From Fagopyrum homotropicum (Eukaryota; Streptophyta; Magnoliopsida; Caryophyllales; Polygonaceae): a stretch of 64,000 bases of DNA. The stretch lies in the NCBI GenBank assembly GCA_033239125.1, contig BSWB01000005.1, forward strand, positions 50,452,993 through 50,516,992, in the 5' to 3' direction. Shown here piece by piece: positions 22,527-34,288 of this stretch. The notes under the pieces are model-generated. The model was not told where the DNA came from and ran no database searches. It saw nothing but the letters and a program-made list of their open reading frames with translations. A program made the position numbers and the translations under genes. The stretch's first letter is position 1. Each line of letters begins with the position of its first letter.

Positions 22527-23055
22527 TTTTATTCATCTTTGAGTCATATAAAAATTGAGTCTTTTCTTGCGATTATCTTTGCGAGATTATTTGATCTTAA
22601 CATGCGTTGACTTGTGTCTTTTGGAAGAGAGAAACGTCCTAGCCAAACACAAGGCCAGACTTTGACCTCAACGATACCTCGCTCGACCTTACTGAAATTT
22701 TCGCTCGGGATTTTAAGCATAAAGTCGAGATTTTTACGTTACTTGCTTCCGAAGTTTAGTGAATTTTCTCTATCCCTTGAAGATCATATATCTATTGGAT
22801 TTGAGTAAAATCTAATAAATATCCAGCTACTTGTTATGGAGGAAGAGATTTATAAGATATTATTATTGAGATCTAGTAGGTGAGATCCTATCATACCCAT
22901 TAAATCCAAACCAAATATCTTTTCCAACAAACTATATATTCACCCCTCAAACTGAGAAGGATTAACAAAGAAACCAGGGACTAGTATATCCTAGAGCTTA
23001 TTGTTAATTGTCTTCATTCATCGTTGAATCAACAATCTCGGCCAGATACTACAAA

Positions 23056-23069
23056 ATCTCGGCCGAGAT
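23056..23069. promoter_or_regulatory. 14-bp palindrome ATCTCGGCCGAGAT
   Basis: A perfect palindrome with a GGCC centre. It is the best copy of a motif scattered in degenerate form through the decayed Ty3 element. It parallels the palindromes of the Athila and copia elements in this window. Confidence 0.6.
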
Positions 23070-23881
23070 CTTGACCAAGATTCGCTACTGTTGTGAATTT
23101 TCGAGAAATTTTTTAGGCATAATATGAAGAATCCAAGTGCACCATGTGGAATAGTATAACTAGAGAAGAAGTTCTACATCACCCTTGACCTAGTTACTAG
23201 CCTTAGGCGACCATATAACATCGGTCTCGCCCAACCTGAGATAATCTCGGCAGGGATTCTCCAATTTTGACCGAGATTTTCCCACCCGACATCGAAACCA
23301 AACCCGACTATCTCTCTCTCAAACTGCACAGGGTCAAGGTACGTAATTTTTTTGGGTGTGTTAGTTAGTATCTATACTTTTTATCATACTAGTGTGTTTA
23401 CTCGCAATATTTCTTCTACTTTGTCAATTTTGTGAAGAGACTTCAAACAGGAGTTCCTTAACTATCTCCCATCACAAGAACCTTTGCCAAACCAAGTTGA
23501 CTACTTGAGATATCGAAGGAGTTCTAGTTCAGACCAAGTCATTGACTTTACAGGAGTATTTAGTCATCCAAGGTAATTACATCAAATTAGTTTGCGATAT
23601 CAAAACTGAGCGTGAGTGTGAGAGAAAACAAGTAAGGCTTTTTGTTTTCACTAATATCACATATTTGTTTCTACTTTGCATGTTTGTGTAAATGTCAAGA
23701 TGGAATAACCCAAAACAATCAAAGAAGAGTGAATCTTCAGGACCGTAAACCATGGATATGCTAAAACAACTCACTAATATCACATATTTGTTTCACTCTA
23801 GCTGAACGGATAGAGAAGTTAGAATCCCATCCCAGTAAGGAATCTTGGTCAGAATCTCACCCGAGATTTGACCCGAGATCT

Positions 23882-24538
23882 TTGTATGACGTAGGTGGAA
23901 GTTCACACCATCCACCTATACCACCCATCCCCCGTTCCACCTCCAAATGCCCCCAAGGGACATGTAACACTCATCCTAATCCTCTTTTTATTGCATCCAA
24001 TATTCCGCACTTTGGTGTTAATTTTCAAGAATTAAGAGACGAGGATGAAGAGGGCTTGTGGAGAGACTACCCTAGACGTCATCAAAATCCTAGGAGATGT
24101 CATGACTATGATCATTTTAGACCTGCCTAGATAATGACATGATTGGGAAGGTTAAGGTCAAAATTCAAAATTTCGAAGGAAAATGAAATCTGGACGTGTA
24201 CATGGAATGGGAGACTAAAATTGAACAATTTTGGTCTTGCCAAAAATCTAGTGAGCAAAGGAAGATCCAACCTGCTGCATTGGAGTTCCAAGGATATGCA
24301 TTAGTTTGGTGGAATCATCTTGTCAAAGAAAGGAGAATAACGCTAGATCCGGACATCGTCACTTGGAAACAAATGAAGGCCTTAATGAAAGCTAGATTTG
24401 TGCTTCAACACTATGCTAGGGAAGTGAGGTAACGATTGAAGAACCTCAAGCAAGGTTCCATGATTCTAGAGGAAGTATACACCACCATGCAAATGGTGAT
24501 GGTGAAGGCTGACGTTCAACAGGATGAGGAGTCTATTA
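23882..24538 (+). pseudogene. Ty3-type gag fragment
   Basis: A first frame gives VGGSSHHPPIPPIPRS and RDEDEEGLWRDYPRR. A second frame from about 24130 gives MIGKVKVKIQNFEGK, then MEWETKIEQFWSC, ALVWWNHLVKERR and KALMKARFVLQHYAREV, which are conserved gag-core motifs of plant Ty3 chromovirus-type elements. Stops occur after FEGK (TGA) and after REVR (TAA). The frame ends at EESIM, where LTR sequence on the other strand begins. Part of the capsid protein remains, and it is not functional. Confidence 0.75.
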
Positions 24539-24949
24539 TGTAACAACCAAAATCCATAGGACTCGGAGCGCTACGGGGATTAGGATTTCACAAGGGATCG
24601 TGACCCTAGCATGACAACAAGTTCACTGGATCTTACAACAAGACACAAAAAAATATAAAACCAAATCCATAAAAATGTATAATCATATATGAAAACATAA
24701 ACAAACTACATCCGAGTACAAAACGGAAATAACATACACATGTATAAACAAACATCCCCAAAAACCATACACTTCCTAATGTACGGAAGCCCTCGGCTGA
24801 TCACCCCACCAGATCACTTTGTAGTCTTCCTAACCTCCAAATCATCTACAACACGGTATAAAACCGTTAGCTAACAATTCATGAAAAAGAATAATATTAA
24901 TAGCACATACAAACACATAATCACATCATAACATGCAATGCTCACATCA
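24539..24949 (-). repeat. Chromovirus LTR fragment a (end of LTR)
   Basis: It starts TGTAACAACCAAAATCC. Reversed, it aligns with the last part (about 7480-7851) of the LTR at 5959-7851, including TTCACTGGATCTTACAACAAG. It is inserted in the gag fragment and is interrupted at 24950 by a second related LTR. Confidence 0.75.
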
Positions 24950-26480
24950 TGTAGCACCCCAAGTTTTAGGAACTCGAAGCGTTACGGGCTAGGACCTCAC
25001 AATGGGTCCCGACCCTCAGAGTAGCAACGATACAACGGATCTTACAACAAGGCACATACAAATGAAAATCAAAACTCAATATAAAACCAAAGGTTTAAAC
25101 AAAAGGAGGCGTAAAAGACTTGCAAACGAGTTCAAAACAAAGGAAACAACAACTGAAAACATAAACCCGATCCCGTCCTATAATGTACGGGAACCCCGGC
25201 TGATCACACCATCCGGATCACTCAGTAGTACCTATATCCTACAAGGCATCTACAACATCAGTATAAACCATTAGCTAACATTCTAGATATCAGAAAGACA
25301 GTAAAGACACAAATACACATAAGGTAATATAAACACATCAACATGCTCACAAACAACCAGTTATTATCTTTCATTATGTCATCCAATTACTAATTCAACT
25401 TATGGTTGTTACACGATATTCGTTGCGATCTCGCCTCTGTGCCCTTTCACCAACAGGAACAAAACGTATGCATCCTTCCGCCACCTGCTGGACTAGTCAC
25501 AAGAGCACCTCCCAATTTCCCAATTCTGAACTAGACAAGCGGTAACCGCCCGGTTATAACACACTAGGGACAATTACGATTATAAAGGTCAGTCCTAGTT
25601 TCGGTTATCAATTATAACAAGATAAACAACACAAACAAGCCAACATAATCAATCCAATACGCGGAATGAAGCTAAGTAAGTCCAAGGGACTTACCTCACT
25701 CGAAGGTAACTCAAACGATCAAAGAACAACTCAAATAACCTCAGGAAAGAAGAACGAAAGCCTGTTCACACAAGGCATCACGAATCAGGAACCGAAATGA
25801 TTGCTAGAAGTCTATAACTTCTAGTCTCCATGATATCTAAGAGATCCACACAATCTAGGGTCACACACCCTAGTCTTATAGATCGCCAAGTGTCAACAAC
25901 AACATCAAGAGGCAAGGAAAGGAACGAGGTAAGCAAGAAAGGAAGCAGCTAACCAAAGATGGGAGCTATTGTAGAGGAAACCGCAGGGGCGGCTGGACAA
26001 GGCACAGGGGTGGAAACCCGCGGGGGTGGCACACAGAGGCGCGGGGGCGGATCTTCGACAGAAGCGACTTTCGGCTTCTCGATGACAGCAAAACCACGAC
26101 AAGACCAAAGCTTGCTCTTTAAACACGCTCACACCTCACAACTCAACCAAGGGAGCCTGTGAACATCAAAGGATAAACCACGGAATGTTCCAAAAGAATC
26201 AAGAATCAAACTTGATTCTTGGAGAAGAAGAAAAGAGAAATCGAAGGGAGAAAATGAAAAAGAAGGAGAAAGACATGCATCAACTCATGAACGTGATGAA
26301 GAACTCAAAGAAGAGAACTTACACGTTCAACAGGGGAAGAAGGAAACACGGCTGTAACTCTCAGGATTGAAGAGCGATGTATGTAAGAAACGGGAAAAAG
26401 AAGAAAAGATGGAAATATACAGAAAAGGGGTGAAAGATAGATGAAAAAAACGTTCTAGGGATAGGAATAAGATAGGAAAG
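24950..26480 (-). repeat. Chromovirus LTR b, inserted in LTR a and interrupted by Athila E1
   Basis: It starts TGTAGCACCCC and, reversed, aligns along the LTR at 5959-7851. It has the hairpin GTAAGTCC-AAG-GGACTTAC (25676-25694), GC-rich repeats (CCGCAGGGGCGG near 25981) and a purine-rich tract (26215-26290). The last roughly 220-250 bp of the LTR are missing because E1 starts at 26481. They should reappear after the right end of E1, outside the window. Confidence 0.75.
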
Positions 26481-28149
26481 TGTTAGCATGAAATATTGCG
26501 ATATTCTAAGCACTTATTCTAGTTGTTTTTCATTCATTATTGTGTTCATGGATAAGGCATTGAAGCATTTGTTAGCTTGTTTACCTATATTTTCGATATG
26601 GAGGTCTACATTAGTTTAGTGATTGATTATAGGTGAATAAGAGCTGAAACCGGACCATTTGAGAGAGATAAGAGAGGATTCGATCATATCCAAGGATTAG
26701 GAACACATCAAAGAAGCTAAAGAAGGAGCTAGGATGAAGAATGTCACGACACAAAGGAAACCACAAGTAATCTACACTTACACGCCCTAAATTACGGACG
26801 TAGAAGAGTCCATGCTCTAAACCACGGCCGTGGATCTTGGCATCATGAGCGTGGAGCATTCCAGTAAGTTACACGGCCTAAAGTACGGTCGTGGAAGTCA
26901 CAAGAGACCGTAATCCAATTCCACGCCCTAAACCACGGTCGTGGAAACCCTTGAGACCGTGATTTAGGCAATCTTTTGACGAATCATTTATTGCCACATC
27001 ATCTACACATTTGGGCTGAAAGATACCTCTTTCTAGACGGATAAAAAGGCAGGAAGAGGGAGTTTTTCGGGACCTCGCTTTGGGAGAGTTCGCCTTAGGG
27101 TTTTCGCGAGGAACTTTGCGGAAGCGCCGGCAGTTTGGATTCCCGAAGATTGTGTGTGGCGGAAGTTGCGCCCTTTTCTTAGGTTTTGATGTTGAAGACG
27201 GATTGACATCCCGTTCTTCGTGTTTACCTAAGATCATTGTGAGGTTTTGTGTTATATTCTGAATCCATTGAGTATTCCATTTGGTGTTTTGGATTTGAGA
27301 TTGATTTTGAGTTATATTCGAGTTTTCGAGGGTTTTCATCTTTCATTCTTCTTAAATTGATTTTTGATATCATGACAATGGTTATTGGCTAAAACCCTTT
27401 AGCAATTCTAAGGTGAAGGGTTAATAGTTGTGGCTTAGATGATGATAGATCGATCGTAAATTGATTGGACCCTGAGAGTTAGAGAGATCTCGTTGACGAA
27501 CCCAAATCACGGTCTGTTCTTGAAGTTCCACGGCCGTGGTTCTCAAGATCTGACCGTGATTTACCCTAGTTTACGAACCTTGCTTTTACTTGATCCAAGG
27601 TTAAAGATTAACTTTAATCTAGTCTTGGCTGACCCTATTCTAGGTAGTAGTGAGACTCATCACCCTCTATTTCGATTTCGAGTGTCACAACCTTAATCGT
27701 TTTAGTTAGTTTCGATCCTTGGGTTACAAGTTTGGGTATTTGAGATTAATTCTTATCCATAGATCCTTTCTATACTGAAGCCTCAACAACCTTTATAGAG
27801 AGTGTTCTTAGATAAGTCATATAGGGTTTTGGAACTTCATCGTACATTACCTTACTTTAGTATACCTTTGTAATTCTTAACTCTGTCCTTATATGAATAG
27901 TATATCTTGAATCGGTTGCCACAATTAGATACCTGGATCTTTAGGGTTGCTGTTTTCCAAATATTTGCAAAGCTTATAACATTTACTTGCTTGACTAATT
28001 GCGAACTGAATTTGTTCTCCCCAAATCCCTGAGTTTGATACTCTGGAATTCTTGCTTTACTACGCCGATCCGTACACTGCAGGTTCACTTTCTTTGATTC
28101 TAGTTTTATAAATTTTAAGCTTATTTGCACGCACGCTTAGTGGCGAACA
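26481..28149 (+). repeat. Athila element E1, 5' LTR
   Basis: It runs from TGTTAGCATG to TGGCGAACA. It carries the palindrome CCACGGCCGTGG at 26822-26833 and 27528-27539. The second copy lies at the centre of an inverted repeat (27505-27561) with 10-bp outer arms AATCACGGTC / GACCGTGATT. A TATA-like GATAAAAAGG is near 27049. It differs clearly from the E2 and E3 LTRs, which fits an older element. Confidence 0.88.
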
Positions 28150-28155
28150 AGTTTT

Positions 28156-28173
28156 TGGCACTGTTGGCGGGGA
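28156..28173 (+). other. Primer binding site of E1 (tRNA-Asp type, degenerate)
   Basis: TGGCACTGTTGGCGGGGA lies six bases after the LTR. It differs at three positions from TGGCGCCGTTGCCGGGGA, the complement of the plant tRNA-Asp 3' end, and is probably decayed. Confidence 0.75.
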
Positions 28174-30959
28174 TTTGGTTGAGGCCGAATTTGGTTATCG
28201 GTTGTCAAGTTTGGGAGCTTTGCTCTTGTCATTTGATATCTCTTTTAAGTGATATTTGCAGGTTATCTTAGGTATATGCGCAGGTCTAACACCAACAAAG
28301 ACATCTTACCTCTTGATCAAGAACTTGAGAAGACTTTGAGAAAGAAACTCAAAGAAAGAAAGATGGCTGAAAGTAAAGAGAGGGATATCCAAGCAGAGTT
28401 GGATGATTCCGAAGCTCGACTTAGATGGAGCGAGAAGACTCGCAAGGAAGAATCGGAGCGTCATCAATTGCAAATTGATGAGCTCAAGGACATGATGCTG
28501 CAAATGAGGTTGGAGATGAGTGGTTCCAAGAAGAAGAAGAGAAGCAAACCGACAAGTTGGTTAGAACCGACTCATCCGATGAAGAGAGCGACTCCTCCAT
28601 GCCGTCGCTAGAGGACATTGATCTGACGATCAATGCGAACCAGAATAATCCAAGACCAGCCGCCAATCATCGTATCCCGGCTGGGGTTGTGAGAGCCACT
28701 CGTGTAGATGAAGAGCCAAGAACTCTTGGCCAAAGAATGGATCCGATTCAGCAATCACGCCGTCTAGGTGTGAACTTTAATGCTGACGATATTCAGGGGT
28801 TTAGCTTTAACCCACAAGTTATTACCATCGTTCACCAAAGCCAGTTTGGAGGAACGAGTGTCGAATCTCCACATCAACATTTACAGAAGATCTTGATGGA
28901 AACAATGAAGCCAAAGAATGCAACCACCAACAATTACAAGATCAAGCCATTCTTTTTCTCTTTGAAAGGGAAAGCTTTATCTTGGTATCAAGCTCTTCCA
29001 AATGGAAGAGTCAACACATGGGAGGATCTATCTTCGGAGTTCCTAACCAAGTTCTTTCCGCCATCCAAGACGGCGGAGTTAAGAGGTAAAATAAATGCTT
29101 TTTCTATGAGATCTAATGAAAGTTTGTTTCAGTCTTGGGAAAGATTTCAGGATTTACTATTGGATTGCCCACACCATGGCATTTCCAAATTGGAGTTATT
29201 GGAGATATATTACACGGGGCTGGATGTGGAAACACAATTCAAGCTCCAATCCTTTCATGTGGCACATTTATGGACATGAGGGAAGATGACGCTTGGGACT
29301 TCATTGAGAAGCAAGCCCGAGTCATTGAGAAATACTCTCATCGGAAGGTGGAAGCTAATCGAGTGGAGCAAGGAGCAAAGCTAACACAAGCTGCTCAAAC
29401 TCAAATCTTTTCTCTCAACACCGAGATTAAAGAATTGAAAGAAGTCATCAAAGCTAGCTTTCCAAAGCCTAAGGAGCAAGGTGTTCGTTATTTAGGAAAC
29501 AACAATAACCACAATGGGAATGAGAACACCAATCACAACAGCCGGAACAACAACCGGAACAATTGGAACAACAACAACCGGAATAACAATTGGAACAACA
29601 ATAGGAGTTCAAACAACAACAATTGGCGTTCCAACCAACAACAAAACTCCGGTAATTCTTATCCCAATTCAGGAAATTCACTAACTCCACCATCTTCTTC
29701 TTCCTTTCCTTTGAAAAGCCAGGGGCAAACATCTAATAGTGGAAGCACTTCGGGAAAAGAGAAGCCCGATCTCATGCTGGAAACGATCTTGGGAAAGCTT
29801 CAAGGGTTGGAGAGTCACATCACTAAGGTTGATAAAGCCCAAAAGGTTTTGGAAAAACAAATGTTCGGCAATGCTAAGGAAGTTCCTAAAAATCAAGGAA
29901 AACTTCCAGGAAAGACGGAGGATAACCCGAAAGGAAGGGTGATGGCTATCACAACTAGGAGCGGAGCAACAACCACCGACCCGCAGCCTAAGTTTGTGGA
30001 AGTTCCCGTCGAAAAGGAGAAGGAAAAGGGGAAGGAGAAGGAAGACATCTACATTCCTCCTCTAGCTTACAAACCTCCCCTACCATTTCCACAATCTAGA
30101 GCAAGAGCGCGTCTAGACAAGCAATTCGGTAAGTTCATTGAACTCATGAGCAAACTGCATATTAATATACCTTTCATTAATGCAATTGTAGGTATGCCAA
30201 CATATGGAAAGTTCTTAAAGGAGATCCTCTCTAACAAGAGGAAACTAGAAGACTTTGGAGAAGTCAAGATGAGTTCGGAATCGTCGGATCTCATCAAAAT
30301 AATGAAGGAAAAGATGCCCCCAAAGCTGAAAGATCCGGGGTCATTTTGTGTTCCAATCGGAGTAGGAGATGACACATATGATGCATTATGTGATTTAGGA
30401 GCAAGCGTTAGCATCATTCCGCTTGCATTATGCAGGAAGATCGGTCTAGGCGAGCCTAAACCGGTGAAGATGACGTTATATATGGCGGATCGATCCATAA
30501 CTCATCCCGTCGGTATCATTGAAGACGTCCCGGTCAAGCTTGGTAAGTTCTATGTTCCAATAGATTTTGTTGTGCTTGACATTCCTGCAGATAGTCCGGT
30601 CCCGATCATACTCGGAAGACCGTTTCTTGCAACATCCGGTTGTATGGTGGATTGAAAGAATGCTAGACTCGCCTTCGACATAGGAGAAGAAAAGGTAGAG
30701 TTTGTTTTTTCCACTTTGATGAAAGAGCCAGATCTTGAAGAGGATATGTTTAACATCCATGACGAAGAGGCATCTAGAGAGGAAGTAAGCTCAATTCTAT
30801 TCAAAGATCCTTTGCAAAAGGTGATCACTATGAGCATTATGGACATAGGAGAGGAAGAGGAATGCAATGAGGAAATTGAAGCTTTAGAGGAGCAAAAGGA
30901 AGTACATGAAGAAGAGTTTGAAAAACTCTACGATGGGTGAGAAAATGTGAGGAATCACG

Positions 30960-31125
30960 GCCAGTCGTGCTATTCCACGGCCGTGGTTCCCACCAACATG
31001 ACCGTAATTAGCTATTCAGAAGGACTCCAGTAAGTTACACGGCCAAAACCACGGCCGTGGAACTATCAGAGGTGCCGTAATTGACTTCCACGCCCTAAAC
31101 CACGGCCGTGGAGAAAACAGAGGTG
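30960..31125 (+). promoter_or_regulatory. Palindrome array in the E1 protease-RT linker
   Basis: CCACGGCCGTGG occurs perfectly at 30975-30986, 31049-31060 and 31100-31111. Half-sites (CCGTAATT, CCACGCCCTAAA, TGCCGTGATT) lie between them. The same array lies in E2 (about 41020-41190) and E3 (about 54510-54630), where it is part of the open reading frame. Confidence 0.65.
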
Positions 31126-32552
31126 CCGTGATTTTGGGAAAATCTGAGAACAATTACGTTCTTTCTACCACTTCTCTTGAGTCTTCTCCAACAACTTCTA
31201 TACCCTTAGAGACTTCTAAGGAAGCATTGGACACTCCTCAAGAGCCACTAAAGACTCCAATAGTGATGGAATTAAAGCCACTTCCCACACATCTAAGGTA
31301 CGCATTTTTAGGACCTAATTCTACCTTTCCGGTAATTGTTAGTTCCGATCTAAGTGAAGATGAACATAGTAAGCTTATGGTTGTTCTAAGGAAACATAGC
31401 AAAACCTTAGGTTACACTATATAAGATCTAGTAGGAATTAAGCCTTCATTATGCATGCATAAGATCCTAATGGAAGAAGACTTTAGGACTTCACGACAAC
31501 CTCAAAGGCGGTTAAATCCGACCATGAAGGAGGTTGTCAAGAAGGAAATTCTTAAACCACTTAATGCAGGTATCATCTACCCTATCTTCGATAGCAAGTG
31601 GGTGAGTCCCGTACAAGTTGTTCCCAAGAAGGGAGGAATGACGGTCATCACCAATAAGAACAATGAGCTCATTCCTACCAGGGCAGTGACTGGATGGAGG
31701 ATGTGCATTGATTACAGGAAGCTAAACAATGCAACTAGAAAAGATCACTTCCCATTACCCTTCATTGACCAAATGCTTAAAAGGTTAGCACAACATTCTC
31801 ATTTTTGCTATCTTGACGGTTATAGTGGCTTCTTTCAGATCCCGATTCATCCTGACGATCAAGAGAAGACCATATTCACGTGCCCATGGGGTACGTTCGC
31901 TTATAGGAGAATGCCGTTCGGGATTTGCAACGCCCCGGCCACCTTCCAAAGGTGCATGATGGCTATCTTCTCGGAGTACATAGAGGAGATCATGGAGGTT
32001 TTCATGGATGACTTTTCTGTTTATGGTTCCTCTTTCGATAATTGTCTTTCTAACCTTTCTCTTGTGCTACAAAGGTGTGAAGACACTAACCTAGTTCTTA
32101 ATTGGGAGAAGTGTCAATTTATGATGAAGCCTCGGCATTGTACTCGGACACTTGATCTCTAGTAGAGGGATTGAGGTAGATAAGGCTAAGATAGAAACTA
32201 TAGAAAAGCTCCCTCCTCCATCTTTGGTGAAGGGGATAAGAAGCTTTCTAGGATATGTTGGATTTTATAGACGTTTTATAAAAGATTTCTCTAAGATATC
32301 AAAACCGCTTACTAATCTATTGATGAAGGATGCAGTTTTTGATTTTTCGCAGGAGTGCTTAGATGCGTTTCATAAGATCCGGGAAGCTCTAATCTCAGCC
32401 CCGATCATTCAACCCCCGGATTGGAATCTTCCATTTGAGGTCATATGTGATGCAAGTGACGTAGCTATAGGAGCTGTGCTTGTGCAAAAGAAGGAAGGAC
32501 GAACCAATGCTATCTACTACGCTAGCAAGACGCTAGATGAAGCACAACTTAA

Positions 32553-32557
32553 CTATG
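32553..32557. repeat. Target site duplication of E2, left copy (CTATG)
   Basis: CTATG directly precedes the E2 LTR and is repeated at 45750-45754 directly after E2, within the E1 RNase H codons. Confidence 0.92.
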
Positions 32558-34288
32558 TGTTCGCCACTTAGCGTGCGTGAAAATAAGCTTTAAATTTATA
32601 AAACTAGAATCAAGCAAGCGAACCCGCAGTGTACGGATCGACGTAGTTAAGCAAGAATTCCAGAGTATCGAACACAGGGATTTGGGGGGAACAAATTCGA
32701 TTGTAGATTATCAAGCAAGTAAATGTAAGAGCTTTGCAAATTATTGGGAAAACAACAATCCAAAAGATCCAAGTATCCAGCTGTGGCTATCGATTCAAGA
32801 TATACTAATGATATAAGGACAGAGTTAAGATATGCAAAGGTATGCTAATGTAAGGTAATCGTACGGTGAAGTTCCAAAAACCTTATATGACTCACCTACA
32901 AGACACTCTCTATAAAGGTTGTTGAGGCTTCAATATAGAAAGGTTCTAAAGATGGGAATTAATGTCAAATACCCAAACATGTAATCCAAGGATCAAGACT
33001 AACTAAACCGATTAAGGTTGTGACACTCACAATCGAGGTAGAGGTTGTTGAGGCTTCACTACCACCTAGAAAAGGCAAGCCAAGACTAAGTTAAAGCAAA
33101 TCTTTAACTTTGGATTAAAGTAAAAGCAAGTTCGTAAACTTAAGGGAAATTACGGTTAATTCTTGAGGATCCACGGCCGTGGACTCAAGAACAGGCCGTA
33201 ATTTAGGGTTCGTCGGCGATTCTCTCTAACTCTCAAGGTCCAATTTAATTACGATCGATCTATCATCATCTAAGCCACAATTATCAACCCTTCACCTTAG
33301 AATTGTTAAGGGTTTTTTTAGCCAACAATAGTCATAATGATATCAAATTCAAGGTTTAAAAGATTTAAAGATGAATACTTCCGAAAACTTTCAATAAACT
33401 TCAAACCAACCTCAAAGTCACAATCAAGAACAAATATCGTCACTAGATTCGGAATAGAACAAACAGACACAATCTTAGATAAGAAGGAAGAACGGGATGT
33501 CAATCCGTCTTCTAAATCAAACCTAAACAAGAAGAAAAATCTTCTTGCGAATAACCTTCCGAATCTTCGATCTTCCGTCAATCCGGAAATCACCAATAGC
33601 GCTGCGCCAAATCTCTCAACACAACTTCCACCAAAAGCGAGATTAGGGCAATTCCAAACGCAAGCATAAAATGCGTCTAAGGTAAGCGAAGGTGTATGCC
33701 TAATGCGAGGTGACGGAATCTCTCTTCGTCCGTCCTTTTATAGTGTATGATGAAGTAGCGGCCCGACCCAACCTTTTAAAAGATCGTGGCTTAAAGTGTG
33801 GCGAAAAAGATCGCCAAGATCACGGTCGTGGAAGGTTCCACGGCCGTGATTTAGAGCGTGAAAATAAATACGGTTTGAACCATCTTCTCCACGGCCGTAG
33901 AAGTTGCTGGAATGAACCACGCTTTCTTGGCCATGGTTCGACGGCCGTGGAACTGAACGTGGAAAGTAGTACGGCCGTATTTTAGAGCGTGGTTTAGGGC
34001 AAGAACGTGATTCTTCCCTAGCCTCGTGCATTCCTCAAGTTGGCACTCCTTTAGCTCCCATGAATGCCCTCAATCCATGAACATTGCTCAACAATTCCAT
34101 CTTTGCTCGATTCCGCTCGGAAATAGCTCTCAATCACCTATAATCAACATAAAGGTTGTGTAGATCTCTATATCGACATTATAGGCAAACTAGCTCACAA
34201 ATGCATCTATGCTCAATCAAAGACTATCAATATGAATCAAATACACTTAGAAAACGTGCTTAAAATATCACAATATTTCATGCTAACA
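32558..34288 (-). repeat. E2 3' LTR
   Basis: It starts TGTTCGCCAC and ends CATGCTAACA as read on the + strand. A perfect CCACGGCCGTGG (33171-33182) is the centre of an inverted repeat with TTCTTGAG/CTCAAGAA and AATTACGG/CCGTAATT arms. The promoter-side palindrome cluster is at about 33800-33985 and a TATA box (reverse of CTTTTATAG) near 33735. Confidence 0.95.

Larger units (their letters stand above)
20831..24538 (+). mobile_element. Decayed Ty3-type element (noncoding 5' part and gag remnant), interrupted by a MULE
   Basis: The part before about 23880 is noncoding and scattered with variants of a CTCGGCCGAGATTT motif: near 21150-21190, 22690-22730, 23035-23095, 23225-23285 and 23850-23880. 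The best copy is ATCTCGGCCGAGAT at 23056-23069. The 3' part is a gag fragment. LTR boundaries could not be fixed. The element is cut at 24538 by chromovirus LTR sequence. Confidence 0.5.
28276..32557 (+). pseudogene. Athila E1 gag-pol, first part (gag, protease, RT, start of RNase H)
   Basis: It starts at ATG 28276 (MRRSNTNKDILPLDQELEKT). Domains in order: charged coiled-coil N-terminus, gag core (SWYQALPNGR), Asn-rich stretch near 29495-29660, protease with DLGAS, RT with MCIDYRKLNN, LDGYSGFFQI and FMDDFSVYG, and the start of RNase H (CDASDVAIGAVL). Damage includes frame changes near 28555, 29270 and 32130, TGA at 30653-30655 and 30938-30940, and TAA at 31422-31424. The frame is cut after LNY by E2 and resumes at 45750. 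Palindrome copies lie in the protease-RT linker at 30975, 31049 and 31100. Confidence 0.9.

Noticed and set aside
26185..26370. Open frame in chromovirus LTR b (Glu/Lys-rich)
   Set aside because: The same purine tract of the LTR read on the other strand; not a gene.
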